This document shows positions 55,701-63,560 of a stretch of 64,000 nt of DNA, piece by piece. The translations under genes and the position numbers were made by a program. Position 1 is the stretch's first letter, and each line of letters opens with the position of its first letter. Source of the DNA: Blastomussa wellsi (taxonomy: Eukaryota > Cnidaria > Anthozoa > Scleractinia > Plerogyridae); assembly GCA_947652115.1 (NCBI GenBank), contig OX393572.1, positions 10,052,136 through 10,116,135 of the forward strand. The letters run 5' to 3'. The notes beneath the pieces are model-generated. The model worked only from the letters and a program-made list of their open reading frames with translations, was not told where the DNA came from and did not search any database.

Positions 55701-58700
55701 CATCTTGCAACTCCATGAACACCAGTTGCAGTTAACTTGCACCCTTCTCATTGCAACTTTAGGATTATCTGAGCCTAGCTGTGTTCTCAATGTATTAGTG
55801 GTATACCTCACATGTTCAAGTATGTCATTTTGTCAAGATCTTGACATCAGTTCTTTGGTTTGTGTAGTGGGGTTTTGATGTGCGTGCCATGCGAGCGTCC
55901 CGGGGTCAATTCCAGGTGTTGATCACCCCTGGTTCTCCTTTTTTTTCATAATCTTCTTTTTCACAGATTATAAAAAAATATTGCTGTTTTATATCGCTCA
56001 ATATTGGTGCTTTCACCGTACTACATGTATAATCGTCTTCTGATTTCAATTCCTGTTCCCCTTTTCTGTTGTAAAATATATTAAATCCATGTGTAGTCAC
56101 CATCATTTGAGAACAATATATTTTGCAGTTTTCGGGGATGAATTCTTCTTTAGGCTTATTTTAATACACTTTTTAATCAAAATGCTCCAGTTGCGGACAC
56201 CTGGATGGTGAGACAAACACGGGCCTTTTCATATTTTCCCTTTGCTACTTCTTCGACATGCAGTTCTTTATTTTCAACCTTCTGTCCTCAACGTCTTTTG
56301 CTGCCAACAGGGCGCTAAAAAGGATTCAAGAGTTCAAGGCGTGTTTCACCGCCCTTCCTTTTTAGCACCCTGCTGCCAACAGAAACGCCATCCTTGGCCC
56401 AGGCCCCTACACAACTACGTTGCTTGTACCAGTCTACGACCAGTTTCGGAAGAAGAAGCTGACACAATATGGCGTGGCGTAAACGCAATGTCAACATTTT
56501 GAAGTACATGTAGTTTTTGACGATTTTCTTGTAATATTCAAATATTTTAGTGGGGATGGAACTGTAGTATACCAGCTAGTAGATCTGAATGGTTTCCTTA
56601 TATAAAAAAAATTATTTCCTGAAATAAAGATTTAAAAAAAAAAAAATGTGTTGTGGCTTTCTTTAGTTATTGGAGAAACCGTGAGTCGCCAGCTGGCGAC
56701 CAGTTCTGAACATTTAGTCGCGCATTGGTGAGCAGCCAGTGAGTCACAATTTCGAGCCCTGCTGATAAGGATGGAAACTTTAATATTCCTCTATTTTCGG
56801 ATTTTAGTATCTGATGGCATCAGGTGAAAACAATCTACAGAATTAATTATGTTATAATTGTCAATTTTGCTTTGATTTCCAGGGCACGCATACATTGAAG
56901 TGGGTTTTTCGCAAAAGGTGTTTCAGTTTTTCTCCGTCCTACATAGACAAGGCTTTTATTCGCTCAATCACTCTGGTAAGTACCATTGTTGGTGATTGCT
57001 ATACTATAATGCTTATGCTATATGTTAAATGCTCTGTTACAAAGCTGCCATTTAGGACTACTGTGTGGTTCCAGAAAATATCCATATCCCCACCATGGAG
57101 GGAACTGAAAATTCCAAAGGGGTGGGTGGGGTGTCAAAGGCCCAGGAAATTCTTGAGAGGAGGGGTTGTCAGTGGAACATTTCCAGATGGTCAAGATCGA
57201 TGCAGTGCAACCTCATTTCAAACCGCTTCTTCCATACTCTGCAGACAATTTAAACTGTAAAAATAGTGACCTACATATAGGTTTTTGAAACACAATGATC
57301 TTAATCATTTAAAACAGGTTTCCTTTTTCCTGGAAGTGAATTGGAAGCAAAAAGTTTACAGAAATCTTCCACGATCCTCCACTTTGTTCCGTAATATGGC
57401 CACCGTAATACTCATTACCAGTCTACTGAACGTCACATGTTTTGAAATGCATTAGTGACTAGCCTTGTTTGTTTCTCGCATTGAAGTGCTCTTGTGGGTT
57501 TGATCAACAGGAAGTTGTTCTTGTCATTGAAAAGTTTCATCTTTATTGTTGATGAAAACAATGTTTTGATTTCAGAAACCCATGAATATCTTGTTCTTGT
57601 TATTTTCTTGCTATTCGTTTGTAATTTTCGTCAGAAATTTGGTTTTCTTAGTGATTGTGTTTGTGATATTGTCATCATGACTGTTTGCAGTGACTGTAAC
57701 ATTCTTTTAATTTGAAATCTGTGGACATAGCTTACATTTAGCGGTTTTCTTGTGCGATTGAAATGGTTAGGGATGGCTGGTTATACATTAAGGTAACTTA
57801 ACAAGTGACTACCAGATATTTATCTGTTTATGGTTCAGGAAATCTCTGTATTGTGTCGTTTTCAGACATGTCTCTCGATCGTTTATTTACAATAGTCATG
57901 ATGTTTTCAAGAGAATGCGGCCAAGTATTTGGAAAATTTGTACAATTTCTGTTTAAAAGAATTTTCCTGAGGGTGTGGAGGTATGCAAAATACTTTTGGA
58001 AAGGGGTGCCCAGGGGGTTTAATTTTCTTTTCAGAAATGGAAACTCCGTAGAGGTGGCGGTTCTTACTTGAAATTCTCTCCGTGGTGAGGATATGGATAT
58101 TTTCTGGAAACACACATTGAGAACCATGATTTAGCAACCATAACTATATTGTTACACGTCTGCAAATAATTTGAAGCAATAGAAGCCTGGATAGATAAGT
58201 GGAAAGTTACATCTGAGCCAACAAAATCTATTTGCTATAGTACTGTACTGGAACAGGTTTCCATCCACTCCCAACCTATCCTTTAGTGACCACAATCTTC
58301 CTTTGCAGAACAAGCTTGAAATCCTTAGCAAACTTTTGACAGCAAGCTTGTGTTTCCAAGATATCCAAAAAAGCCAGCAAAAGGCTTGATGCGCTGCATA
58401 AAATTGCCAGCATACTGCCTTTAGCCACTGCATAGCCACTGTGTATAAAGACAAGTGTGTAGTGCCATGGAATACTCTTCGTTTTGTTTGATGAATGCTT
58501 CACCTACTTTAGTAATCTTGCCTTCTTGATAACATCCAGAAGAATTCTCTGAAGATAAGTATTAGAACTGATGTAACTACTTCCAGTGTACAGTTATTAC
58601 AAGTCTGCTTCACTGGTGGCAGGTACCGGTAGTTGCAACCACACTTCTCTACTGGACACTCTCAAGTCACTGCCCAGCCAATGTTCGTGCCATGCTTCCA

Positions 58701-61700
58701 CTGCCATACGCAAGACCACACATAACAGGTTGTCCATGCCTTACCACCTCTATGCATTCCTGTGGCCAATACAAACTCTCTGGACAGAAGCTTTATACTG
58801 CCACTAGGATAGAATAACCTGCAGTGATAAAGTTGTGTAGCTGTGCTTGCTCTGTGCACCAAGACCTTGACCAAATATTTCCTATACAGTCTGTTCCGAA
58901 CTGAAAATTTATATCCCGCGTTTCATTTTGTGTAAGGCGCGTTGCGTGTGTAAGAGTGGAGACTAAGTTGGAATGAGTGGACACTGGGACCAAGTTTATG
59001 TTGTGAAAGTGTGATTTCGACGTTGCTCAACGTTCAGGTAAAGAGTTATGAAATGTAATGCCTAAGTTTTCGTTGCGTTTTAGTGAATAAATCGTTCATT
59101 TTCATGGTCCTTCGAGCCGGATAGATTTGGAGATACAGTAGCGACAAATGGTCGTTCGAAAAGGAGAGTAGGACCTCTGTGTTTCTTGCTGCGAAGAAGT
59201 GGATTTTCGCATATCGGCGATTGGCGCCAAAACACATCTGTATAATTGCGTCAGTACCTTGATCAAGTGCCTCAAGTGGAACTGTGTTTCTTCGAGTATT
59301 TGAGGTCAGTGAAATTTTACATAGCGTTCGAAAATGTCCAAGGACTTAGAAGCCATCAAGAAAAAGAGACGATTTCTAAGAAAATCTGTTACCGACACAT
59401 TGAAATGTCTGTTGTCACAACCTGATAATCATGTACAAATTCAAGTGTTAAAGGATCATATCGCAAGTAAGTGCACCGATTGGCAAGAAGTACAAGGCAC
59501 AATGTGCACCATGTTGGAAGATGAGGACATTGATGCTGAGTGCGAGAGTCATAATGACTACGAAGCGCGTATTATCGAAAGCATGGCTAAAATGACGAGT
59601 CATCTTGCTAGTAAACCTATACCTGAGAGAGACAGAGTATCAGTTAGTCTTGTCAACCTGGAGAGTGATCTAGCAGAAGCACATCCAATGACAAAAGCAT
59701 TAGGTTTTAAAGTGGAATACGATAACTGACAGCCTTGTCTTTGCAATTTATGTGAACATTGTTAAGCCGAGATCAGAGACAGTGTACACTATAAGAAAGG
59801 TGGCATCTTTAGCAGCAAAGATTTTTGATCCGATTGGTCTAATCGCACCCTTTTCAGTGAGGTCAAAATTGATTCTTCAAAGTTTGTGGATCCAAGGTGT
59901 TGGATGGGATGAGGAAATTCCTATGGAAGTCTCATTGAAATGGAATCAGTGGGTTCAAGAACTTTCAGAACTTGAACACCTTCACATTCCAAGATGTTAC
60001 ACCGATTTGTCGTTAAGTCAGAGTCCTAAAGTTGAGCTACACGCATTTGGTGATGCGTCGGAATTTGCTTATGCCTCTGCAGTTTATCTGAGAGTTGTTA
60101 GTGAAGATGGAAAGGCATCTACCAGTCTTGTAATGTCCAAGACCCGGGTGGCTCCTGTAAGGAAGATTATACTTCCACGTTTAGAATTGATGGCTGCTGT
60201 AATTACTGCTAGAATTTGTACCTATGTCAAAGGTGCAATCGATTGTCCCATAAGCCGCATTGTTTGTTGGACAGACAATTCTTCGACTTTACGCTGGATT
60301 CGAGGAGCAGCCTCACAGTGGAAACCATTTGTTGCCATCATGTTATTGAAATTCAGTCATTGTTGGATCCCAGTGTTTGGAGGTACTGTTCAGGACCGCA
60401 GAACCCGGTGGATCTACCTACCCGAGGTTTATCTGCAAGTCAGTTAAGAGAGAGTCATTTGTGGTGGAAAGGACCCTCTTGGTTACAAGAGTCCTGAAAA
60501 AGACTGGCCTGAAGATCTGAGGTCAAAACCTTCCAGGGAAATTGTTGACCCAGAGAGGAAGAGTAAAGCTAGTGTCAGTTGTGTTGTGCAACCCAAAGAG
60601 CCATTCCTTGACTTCACAAGGTTCAGCAAGTACAGTCGCTTGCTGAGAACTGTTGCTTGGATCAGAAGATTCGTTAGAAACTCAAGGGTGAAAGAAGAGG
60701 AAAGAATTGACAGCCCTTTAACTGGTTTAGAGATGCAAAATGCAGAAAATTGGTTGATTTCTCATGTACAAGAAGCAAGTTTTGCTGAAGAAATTACGTC
60801 AAGTAAACGGCATGGTACAGTGACGGACAGCAACCTGGCCAATTTAAACCCGTTTATGTGTCCTATTAGTGGTTTTCTTCGTGTTGGAGGAAGAATTCAC
60901 AAGTCACTGTTACCAGAAGAGGAGAAGCATCCTATTATCTTGCCTTCTAACAATCCTGTTGTTAAGTTGTTGATTGATGATGTTCGCCGCCGTGAGCTTC
61001 ATGCTGGAGTTGAACACACTTTGTCAGTTTTGCAACAGAAATTTTGGTTGATCAAAGGGCGATCGACTGTCCGTCAGACACTGAGGAACTGTCTCAGTGG
61101 TGATAAAGTCTATATCTGTTTATTCACATGTGCAGTTACCTGTGCGGTACACTTAGAGTTGGTGTGTGATATGACGACTGAACGATTTCTCCTTGCTCTG
61201 AGACGCATGATTGCAAGAAGAGGAGTGTGCAGCATTATTTGGTCAGATAATGCAAAAACTTTTAAGGCTGCTAACAAGGAGCTACGGCACTGTTGGAGAG
61301 TATTGGAATCAGACCAAACCCAAAGTGCTTTGTCCGAAAAGAAGATTCAGTGGAAGTTCATAGCGGAGAAGGCCCCATGGTGGGGTGGGTTTTATGAGCG
61401 ACTTGTAAAGAGTGTCAAGACACCACTGAAAAAATTATTTGCTGGCTGCAATTGAAGCACAGCTGAACAGTCGTCCTCTTACATACCTTGGTGCAGACCC
61501 TGATGACTACAGTGTGATTACCCCTGCACAGATTCTGATTGGCAGAAATCTACAAGCGTGTCCGACTAAAGACACTCATGTTTCAGAACAGACATCAAGA
61601 GCCCTCACCAAACGTTTTCAGTATCATCAGAGGCTCGTAAACGGATTTTGGAAGTGTTGGCATGCAGAGTATCTGAAATCCCTGACACCCCTCAAGAAAT

Positions 61701-62414
61701 GGTATAAGATTGGTCGCGAAATCCATAAAGGTGACTTGGTCCTTGTAAGTGAGGATTGCGTAGCAAGGGGTCAGTGGTCACGTGCGCGAGTGGAAGACAC
61801 CCACACAGGCCGTGATGGTCTTGTCCGATCCGTTAGTCTTCGGGCCTCATCTGGAAATGTTACCCGTCGTCCAGTGCAGCGGCTACATCTGTTTGAAGCC
61901 TGTGATGCCGATATAGCTGCTGAACTTAATTGAACTTGATGAGACATTGTTGAACATTTTTACTGAACTTTATTGAACTTTGTGGACAAGTTACATATAC
62001 TGATGCACTCCCTGCATTGGGTGGGAGGATGTTCCGAACTGAAAATTTATATCCCACGTTTCATTTTGTTTAAGGAGCGTTGCGTGTGTAAGAGTGGAGA
62101 CTAAGTTCGAATGAGTGGACACTGGGACCAAGTTTATGTTGTGAAAGTGTGACTTCGACGTTGCTCAACGTTCAAGTCGAGATTTATGAAATGTAATGCC
62201 TAAGTTTTCGTTGCGTTTTAGTGAATAAATCGTTCATTTTCACAATCTTCCAACTCAGTCAATAACCTTATATTTTTATTATAATGTTCATTTCAGGTTG
62301 GCACAGTTCAACCAACTGTGACATGTAAACAATGCCCACCAGGTTATTTCAGTAACAAGAAAGGTGCTTCAAGATGTACGCCATGCTCATATTTCCAGTA
62401 TCAGTCCAAGGAAG
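37540..62414 (+). CDS. ELAPOR1/2-like (KIAA1324 family) type I membrane protein, 5' part
   Basis: Exons at 37540-37730, 47893-48152, 52957-53210, 56883-56975 and 62297-62414 join with matching phases; the gene runs off the right edge. The product has a signal peptide (LSAVLCFLSFLFPAQS) and a cysteine-rich lumenal region: CKSDDYKRYITPCDAKSRTR, then CDCPPGKGMHG, CFPCEIGYYG, a mannose-6-phosphate-receptor-like stretch with VSFEYRVDSRDC, and CKQCPPGYFSNKKGASRCTP. Order and cysteine spacing follow the vertebrate ELAPOR proteins (endosome-lysosome associated apoptosis and autophagy regulators), which sit in endosomal or plasma membranes. The transmembrane and cytosolic parts are beyond the window. 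Introns carry the satellite-bearing TIR elements, an L1-like insertion and a BEL element, none of which touches an exon. Assignment to ELAPOR1 or ELAPOR2 is not possible. Confidence 0.88.
39155..39262. repeat. Left subterminal palindromic array
   Basis: About five copies of a 20-bp unit CTCGTTTCTCGCGATACGAG, each with the core palindrome TCGCGA; the last two copies diverge (GCGAGAAGG, CTCGAGAA). Confidence 0.88.
39360..40288. repeat. 214-bp satellite, about 4.3 copies, alternating A/B monomers
   Basis: The landmark GTTTGCTCTCGGCACGCGCT recurs at 39507, 39721, 39935 and 40149, exactly 214 bp apart. Monomers 1 and 3 share GTTATATTTGG, AAATTTGCAG and TTCTTTCAATTGTTG; monomers 2 and 4 share GTTCTATTTGG, AAATTTACAG and TTCATTCAATTTTTG. 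The array is thus a 428-bp dimeric higher-order repeat. Confidence 0.92.
41045..41480. repeat. Degenerate tandem repeat, about 115-bp unit
   Basis: GTTCAAAAGCGTTGCGGCTT recurs with changes near 41131, 41236 and 41359, alternating with TTCGAAGCGTGGCTTCGCAT-like segments; nearly four copies. Confidence 0.8.
41655..41806. repeat. Right subterminal palindromic array
   Basis: Six or more copies of the same TCTCGCGATACGAGTCTCGT unit as at 39155, ending just before the right inverted end. Confidence 0.88.
42173..42188. repeat. 16-bp target-site duplication of L1 (left copy)
   Basis: AAGTAATCTCTTAAAT, identical to 47021-47036. Confidence 0.9.
42408..46151 (-). CDS. L1-like ORF2: endonuclease-reverse transcriptase, 1247 aa, intact
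   Basis: ATG at 46151 (MAEKLTLLSLNVRGL). The N-terminal apurinic-type endonuclease shows LQETH (E about 41), YAPN, GGDFN (D/N about 147) and TDHSAIM. The RT domain shows IFIDFHKAFDSLEWN, RGVRQGDPLSPYLFVLAVEI and YADDTTATL, with the catalytic YADD. A C-terminal cysteine cluster (CTFCRNESETLTHLLYHC) is the CCHC-like zinc knuckle of L1/Tx1 ORF2. There are no stops or frameshifts. ORF2 proteins nick target DNA and prime reverse transcription from it. It starts at a TAAATG overlap with a small upstream frame. Confidence 0.95.
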   Translation of the reverse strand: MAEKLTLLSLNVRGLSNFRKRRAIFTWCRKKNADIVFLQETHSKKDTEVQWGNEWGASVILSHGSPNSRGVALLMKKGTDCIVRSKIIDPQGRYIIVKADISDCKYILINIYAPNKDNDIVNFFDKLKKSLQEEQLDADEKIIVGGDFNCPMNPLLDKKGGSLIPRKTAIANIECFQEEFDLVDIWRVEYPEIKSFTWYQSSPPIFCRLDYWLISNNLHDWIKSTDITPAIKTDHSAIMLVVEDNELKNAKGPGFWKMNCSILDDLTYIEEISNFLPKWVTEGQKELSDNRSVWDWIKFNIRDHAIQFSKKRARSRKDKETQLENEFTSAKNIYENDSCENNLNLLISAREKIESFYEEKTRGIIIRARARWHEYGEKSSKYFLNLEKRNYVKKHMRKLNINHSSTTDPTVILAEQKRFYQDLYTSRNKSLNNDAIESFLMILNIPKLTDEQKDLCEGKIHLEECKSILDSFQNNKSPGCDGIPIEFYKKCWSLIEEPFLNCVNECFEKGELAGSQRQAVITLIEKKGKDRLFLENWRPISLLNVDVKIMSKVIATKIKNVLPAIVHHNQTGFINARYIGETVRSIFDLMDFTLSKNIPGLLIFIDFHKAFDSLEWNFLFYGLRAFNFGPDFIRWVEIFYKNIQSCVINNGWASDFFNLERGVRQGDPLSPYLFVLAVEIMAIAVRQNTSIRGISIDGQETKLLQYADDTTATLTDNTSAQAFFSLLNNYKLLSGLEINYSKTEGMWIGSSRNSNSKPFGIKWSQEPIKALGVYYSYDPILLREKNFIENLDKIKKLLNLWSSRGLSLYGKVTVIKSLVIPKFVYICSLMPVPDEIVKELNRLVYKFLWNGTDKVTRLSTINDYAKGGLKMIDLDSMVKSLRLAWLQRVYNATEGPWKWYLSHLLTRFGGLFLFNCNYDVNDLSVPSLFYFQLLKWWSEFRDDFASSKDWDNIIWNNRDIRIDDKPVFYKNFFLSGVVYLRDLLLSSNNIESFEIVSRNIEKSNFLIWTGLRDSIPSHLKNNITSKPPSSTIPSFSTGNGDEVFCVNSKKSRDYYLLLISKKAKPPNAINLLHRDFNLSEKQLQQVFLLPHKVALEPYVRAFQFKVLNRILYTNVKLYKIGFISNKECTFCRNESETLTHLLYHCPFSIAFWKDFEVYWSVAKSEQIHVTLEDVVVGIITRTCPLLNYFLLIAKLYLWDCRRNQTCPSIVGFKAKIQLKYETETYIARTSNKMEFLQSKWANCFLLG
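46514..47008 (-). CDS. L1-like ORF1 C-terminal part (RNA-binding), 5'-truncated
   Basis: The frame is open to the 5' edge of the insertion at 47020; the apparent start is a TTG. RRENLKFIGV opens an RRM-like domain, followed by DARKRIEFQRVHRLGRPG and RPIIARFLRYQDREEVM, matching L1 ORF1p (Transposase_22). The coiled coil that should precede it is lost. The gap to ORF2 is about 360 bp. Confidence 0.85.
   Translation of the reverse strand: MYSESYSRRENLKFIGVVETTSDSTDNQNVARSSDSLQSENTKEVLFKFMEDELDIKDARKRIEFQRVHRLGRPGNSGDPRPIIARFLRYQDREEVMQKARAKLKDMNYAVFEDIPKELYDLRKKQKEKLKRARQDGLKAFFSRKFPDRLYINGKFVPLDESTL
47021..47036. repeat. 16-bp target-site duplication of L1 (right copy)
   Basis: AAGTAATCTCTTAAAT, perfect match to 42173-42188. 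Confidence 0.9.
47515..47865. mobile_element. TACAGT-type MITE with attached partial copy
   Basis: TACAGTGTTTCCCGTAAAAC at 47632 and the inverted TACAGTCTTTCCTGTAAAAC ending at 47865 bound 234 bp with arms of about 55 bp (ACCGTGAACACC, ATGTTTATGGAATG). The stretch 47515-47631 repeats part of its interior in inverse orientation, probably an older truncated copy. Confidence 0.72.
47893..48152 (+). CDS. ELAPOR-like exon 2
   Basis: Acceptor gattttccag, donor gtaagc; 1 nt, 86 codons, 1 nt. Encodes PVHGIPCDCPPGKGMHG and CFPCEIGYYGSGGEIINN plus a Trp-rich stretch, matching the GEFLDM...CxPCxxGxYS region of ELAPOR. Confidence 0.9.
48176..48228. repeat. Short GTAGTTGCA/GCAGTA microsatellite
   Basis: Imperfect trinucleotide-type repeat just downstream of the exon 2 donor. 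Confidence 0.6.
48300..49619. other. Intron 2 left part, no gene
   Basis: AT-rich; nothing beyond short unmatched frames and an AATAATAATAATT stretch at about 48590. Confidence 0.4.
49646..49745. repeat. Left subterminal ATACGCGTAT array
   Basis: Short palindromic units ATATACGCGTATG, GCGTATATGCGTATA. The mirror array lies at 52335-52410. Confidence 0.7.
50456..50515. repeat. GGGTCAA/GGGTAAG heptamer array
   Basis: About eight units of GGGTAAA, GGGTCAA, GGTCAAG and GGGTAAG. The inverse array (CCCTTGA) lies 1 kb to the right in the same element. Confidence 0.85.
50590..50890. repeat. 181-bp tandem duplication
   Basis: AAGACGTCTTCCGTGTCGCC at 50594 recurs as AAGACATCTTCCGTGTGGCC at 50775, with the following ACAAATTGATCATAC and TATATCAATAACA conserved. 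Confidence 0.82.
51505..51606. repeat. CCCTTGA/CCCTTAC heptamer array
   Basis: About fourteen units of ACCCTTG, CCCTTTG and CCCTTAC: the complement of the array at 50456, longer and more regular. Confidence 0.9.
52335..52412. repeat. Right subterminal ATACGCATATG array
   Basis: Units TATACGAGTATATGCGTA, CATATGCATATGCGTATA and CGCATATG just inside the right end. Confidence 0.7.
52957..53210 (+). CDS. ELAPOR-like exon 3
   Basis: Acceptor cttttt cacag, donor gtaaac; 2 nt plus 84 codons. Contains SVLLIPNKMFVMPNSQVSFE and LGCDGLAFFIDNQQM, a beta-rich segment. Confidence 0.9.
53536..53952. mobile_element. MITE, about 415 bp, AAAACCTGCAAGTAAGAACC ends
   Basis: Perfect inverted ends of at least 20 bp, TA at each edge, and internal GTTCTTAC/GGCTAAA motifs repeated in mirror order. 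Lies in ELAPOR intron 3. Confidence 0.82.
53960..55380. other. Intron 3 stretch, no gene
   Basis: No frame supported. Low-complexity purine tracts near 54480-54540. Confidence 0.4.
55383..55520. repeat. Minisatellite, about 24-bp unit (CATATTTGGCTTTGATTTGCT)
   Basis: Five to six copies with substitutions; translates as repeated FGF/LIFGF, hence the apparent hydrophobic frame here. Confidence 0.88.
56308..56373. repeat. Hairpin CAGGGCGCTAAAAAGGA
   Basis: CAGGGCGCTAAAAAGGA at 56308 pairs with TCCTTTTTAGCACCCTG ending near 56371; stem 17 bp with one mismatch. Confidence 0.75.
56883..56975 (+). CDS. ELAPOR-like exon 4
   Basis: Acceptor tttgatttccag, donor gtaagt; 31 codons in phase 0, GTHTLKWVFRKRCF ... 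AFIRSITL, aligning with the NNVLYWRT ... LVRNIAITG segment of vertebrate ELAPOR. Confidence 0.88.
57062..58117. mobile_element. Candidate TIR element (TTCCAGAAAATATCCATATC ends)
   Basis: TTCCAGAAAATATCCATATC at about 57070 is matched inverted at about 58090-58110, with further loose similarity inward (CACCATGGAGGGAA against CACCACGGAGAGAA). The 1-kb interior is unrelated AT-rich sequence, so these may also be two separate insertions. Confidence 0.5.
58892..59104 (+). repeat. BEL 5' LTR
   Basis: Begins TGTTCCGAACTG, ends TTCATTTTCA; contains GTGAATAAAT as poly(A) signal near its end. Confidence 0.93.
59105..59122 (+). other. Primer-binding site
   Basis: TGGTCCTTCGAGCCGGAT directly follows the 5' LTR; the TGG start is the complement of a tRNA CCA end. 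Confidence 0.75.
59334..59729 (+). pseudogene. BEL gag N-terminus fused to RT fragment
   Basis: ATG at 59334; about 120 gag residues (KRRFLRKSVTDTLKCLLSQ ...), then MTKALG, which belongs to the end of the BEL reverse transcriptase. The frame stops there; the RT end continues one frame over. The deletion removed the rest of gag, the protease and most of RT. Confidence 0.8.
59752..60447 (+). pseudogene. BEL RT end and RNase H (Pao peptidase-A17 region)
   Basis: Reads TIRKVASLAAKIFDPIGLIA, then VELHAFGDASEFAYASAVYL (first RNase H Asp), LPRLELMAAV (Glu) and CWTDNSSTLRWI (second Asp). A frameshift near 60340 moves the sequence on to NPVDLPTRGLSA. Confidence 0.9.
60586..61455 (+). pseudogene. BEL integrase with internal deletion
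   Basis: Contains LIDDVRRRELHAGVEHTLSV and FWLIKGRSTVRQTLRNC, then jumps to SGDKVYICLFTCAVTCAVHL. Roughly 50-60 residues that normally carry the second half of the zinc finger and the first catalytic Asp (DFAGPL) are missing. The later Asp (IWSDNAKTFKAANKEL) and Glu region (APWWGGFYERLVKSVKTPLK) remain. Confidence 0.88.
61439..61933 (+). pseudogene. BEL pol C-terminal domain
   Basis: After a frameshift: EAQLNSRPLTYLGADPDDYS, TPAQILIGRNLQ and a chromo-like end (GDLVLVSEDCVARGQWSRAR), the domain of unknown function at the end of BEL pol. Confidence 0.88.
62019..62029 (+). other. Polypurine tract
   Basis: GGGTGGGAGGA immediately before the 3' LTR. Confidence 0.75.
62030..62242 (+). repeat. BEL 3' LTR
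   Basis: Same length as the 5' LTR, about nine substitutions. Confidence 0.93.
62297..62414 (+). CDS. ELAPOR-like exon 5
   Basis: Acceptor gttcatttcag; 39 codons plus 1 nt; donor gttggt is weak but the only GT that fits. Encodes a CxxCPPGYFS...CxPC cysteine knot typical of the family. Confidence 0.85.
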
Positions 62415-63075
62415 GTTGGTCATAATGCATCTGTGTACCATGTCTTAACATTGACAAAATACATGTATATTTTAGGCATGTATTTAAAAAATGGGTAATG
62501 TTGACCTGAAGATGGGGTTGATCAACAAGGTAAAATATCTTCAGAGCCGGAAGGAGATGTTTACTCAGTTAGATATCTTACAAAACAAGTAGTACATATG
62601 CCATGTGGTGAAATGTTCAATTAAAAAAAATCATGACAGCTATGTGGGAGTTAAGTTGAGAATAATAGGTTTTACAAAAATATTTCTCTGCTTGCATAAA
62701 TACATTTGTCAGTCTGTAGATAGTAATTGACATGTTACCAATAAAAATAATTATTGAGAGGGTATCAACATTGCATAATAATGCTGGGACAGACAGGGAC
62801 ACTTAGGGCAATGGCTGGGATATGTCAATTCCACAAACATTATTATAGTATAGATTGGCTCTGGAATGAAAGTCTGTTTCCAGTGGTGTCCAAAAAATAA
62901 CATTTCCCTTGTTTTTGGAAGACATTATTCATCAACAAAATTTACATGTAACTCCATTCTACCTTCCTGAAGGGGTATGCCATTACTACAAGCAAAAATT
63001 TGTTTTACTTCCAAACCATCAGATTAAAATTGATCTTTATGCAGACATGTCAGGAAACAGACTTCTGTTCCAAAA
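62415..63075. other. ELAPOR intron 5, no feature
   Basis: AT-rich intron; no exon with the next cysteine-rich motif is found before the window ends. Confidence 0.4.
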
Positions 63076-63079
63076 GTTA

Positions 63080-63385
63080 AAGTAAAGTAAAGTCTGCATC
63101 AAGCCTAGTGACCCATACCACCGCAGCTTATCCCGGTCTCCATAGCATGAAGTGACTAGGAGTATTTCTACTCCCCCCCCCCCCCCTGGATGGGATGCTA
63201 GTCCATTGCAGGGTTACCCCCCAGCATTATAGTTTCACTGGAACCCTTTTATATGCCTGGATGGAGAGAGGCACTGTGAGAGTTAGGTATCTTGCCCAAG
63301 AACACAATGCAGTGCCTAGCTGAGGCTCAAACTCGGACTGTTCAATCCGGAGTCCAGCACCCTAAGCATTAGGCCACTATTTTTT
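63080..63385 (-). mobile_element. tRNA-like SINE family member
   Basis: The minus strand begins TGGCCTAATGCTTAGGGTGC then TGGACTCCGGATTG (A-box region) and GAGTTTGAGCC (B box), followed by TGCATTGTGTTCTTGGGCAA and AACCCTGCAATGGACTAGCA. The body matches the fragment at 35205-35400. A C-run sits at 63172-63186. Confidence 0.6.
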
Positions 63386-63499
63386 CTCTTAGTTTATGAC
63401 ATGCATTGTCATATTCAACATCATTTATTGTGCCTACATAATTTGTAGCATAACTTATGGTAGATAAGAAGTTTAGAATGAAATTGTTATTATTGCATG

Positions 63500-63560
63500 A
63501 AAAATATATATACCACATGTTTCGAGGTTGCTGCCTCTTCATCTGTGATTAGATTGCAAC
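63500..63560 (-). mobile_element. Penelope-like 3'-end fragment
   Basis: The minus strand reads GATGAAGAGGCAGCAACCTC then GAAACATGTGGTATATATAT, the typical end-of-ORF junction of Penelope-like elements (a xAxxRNxxxY-type terminus). Only about 60 bp are recognisable. Confidence 0.45.

Larger units (their letters stand above)
58892..62242 (+). mobile_element. BEL/Pao LTR retrotransposon, internally deleted
   Basis: Two 213-bp LTRs (58892-59104, 62030-62242) differ at about nine positions (near 96% identity). They are flanked by CAGTC and CAATC, a 5-bp duplication with one change. A primer-binding site and polypurine tract are in place. The 2.9-kb interior is much too short for a BEL pol: gag runs directly into the end of RT, and part of the integrase is deleted. 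It lies in ELAPOR intron 4, same strand. Confidence 0.93.
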
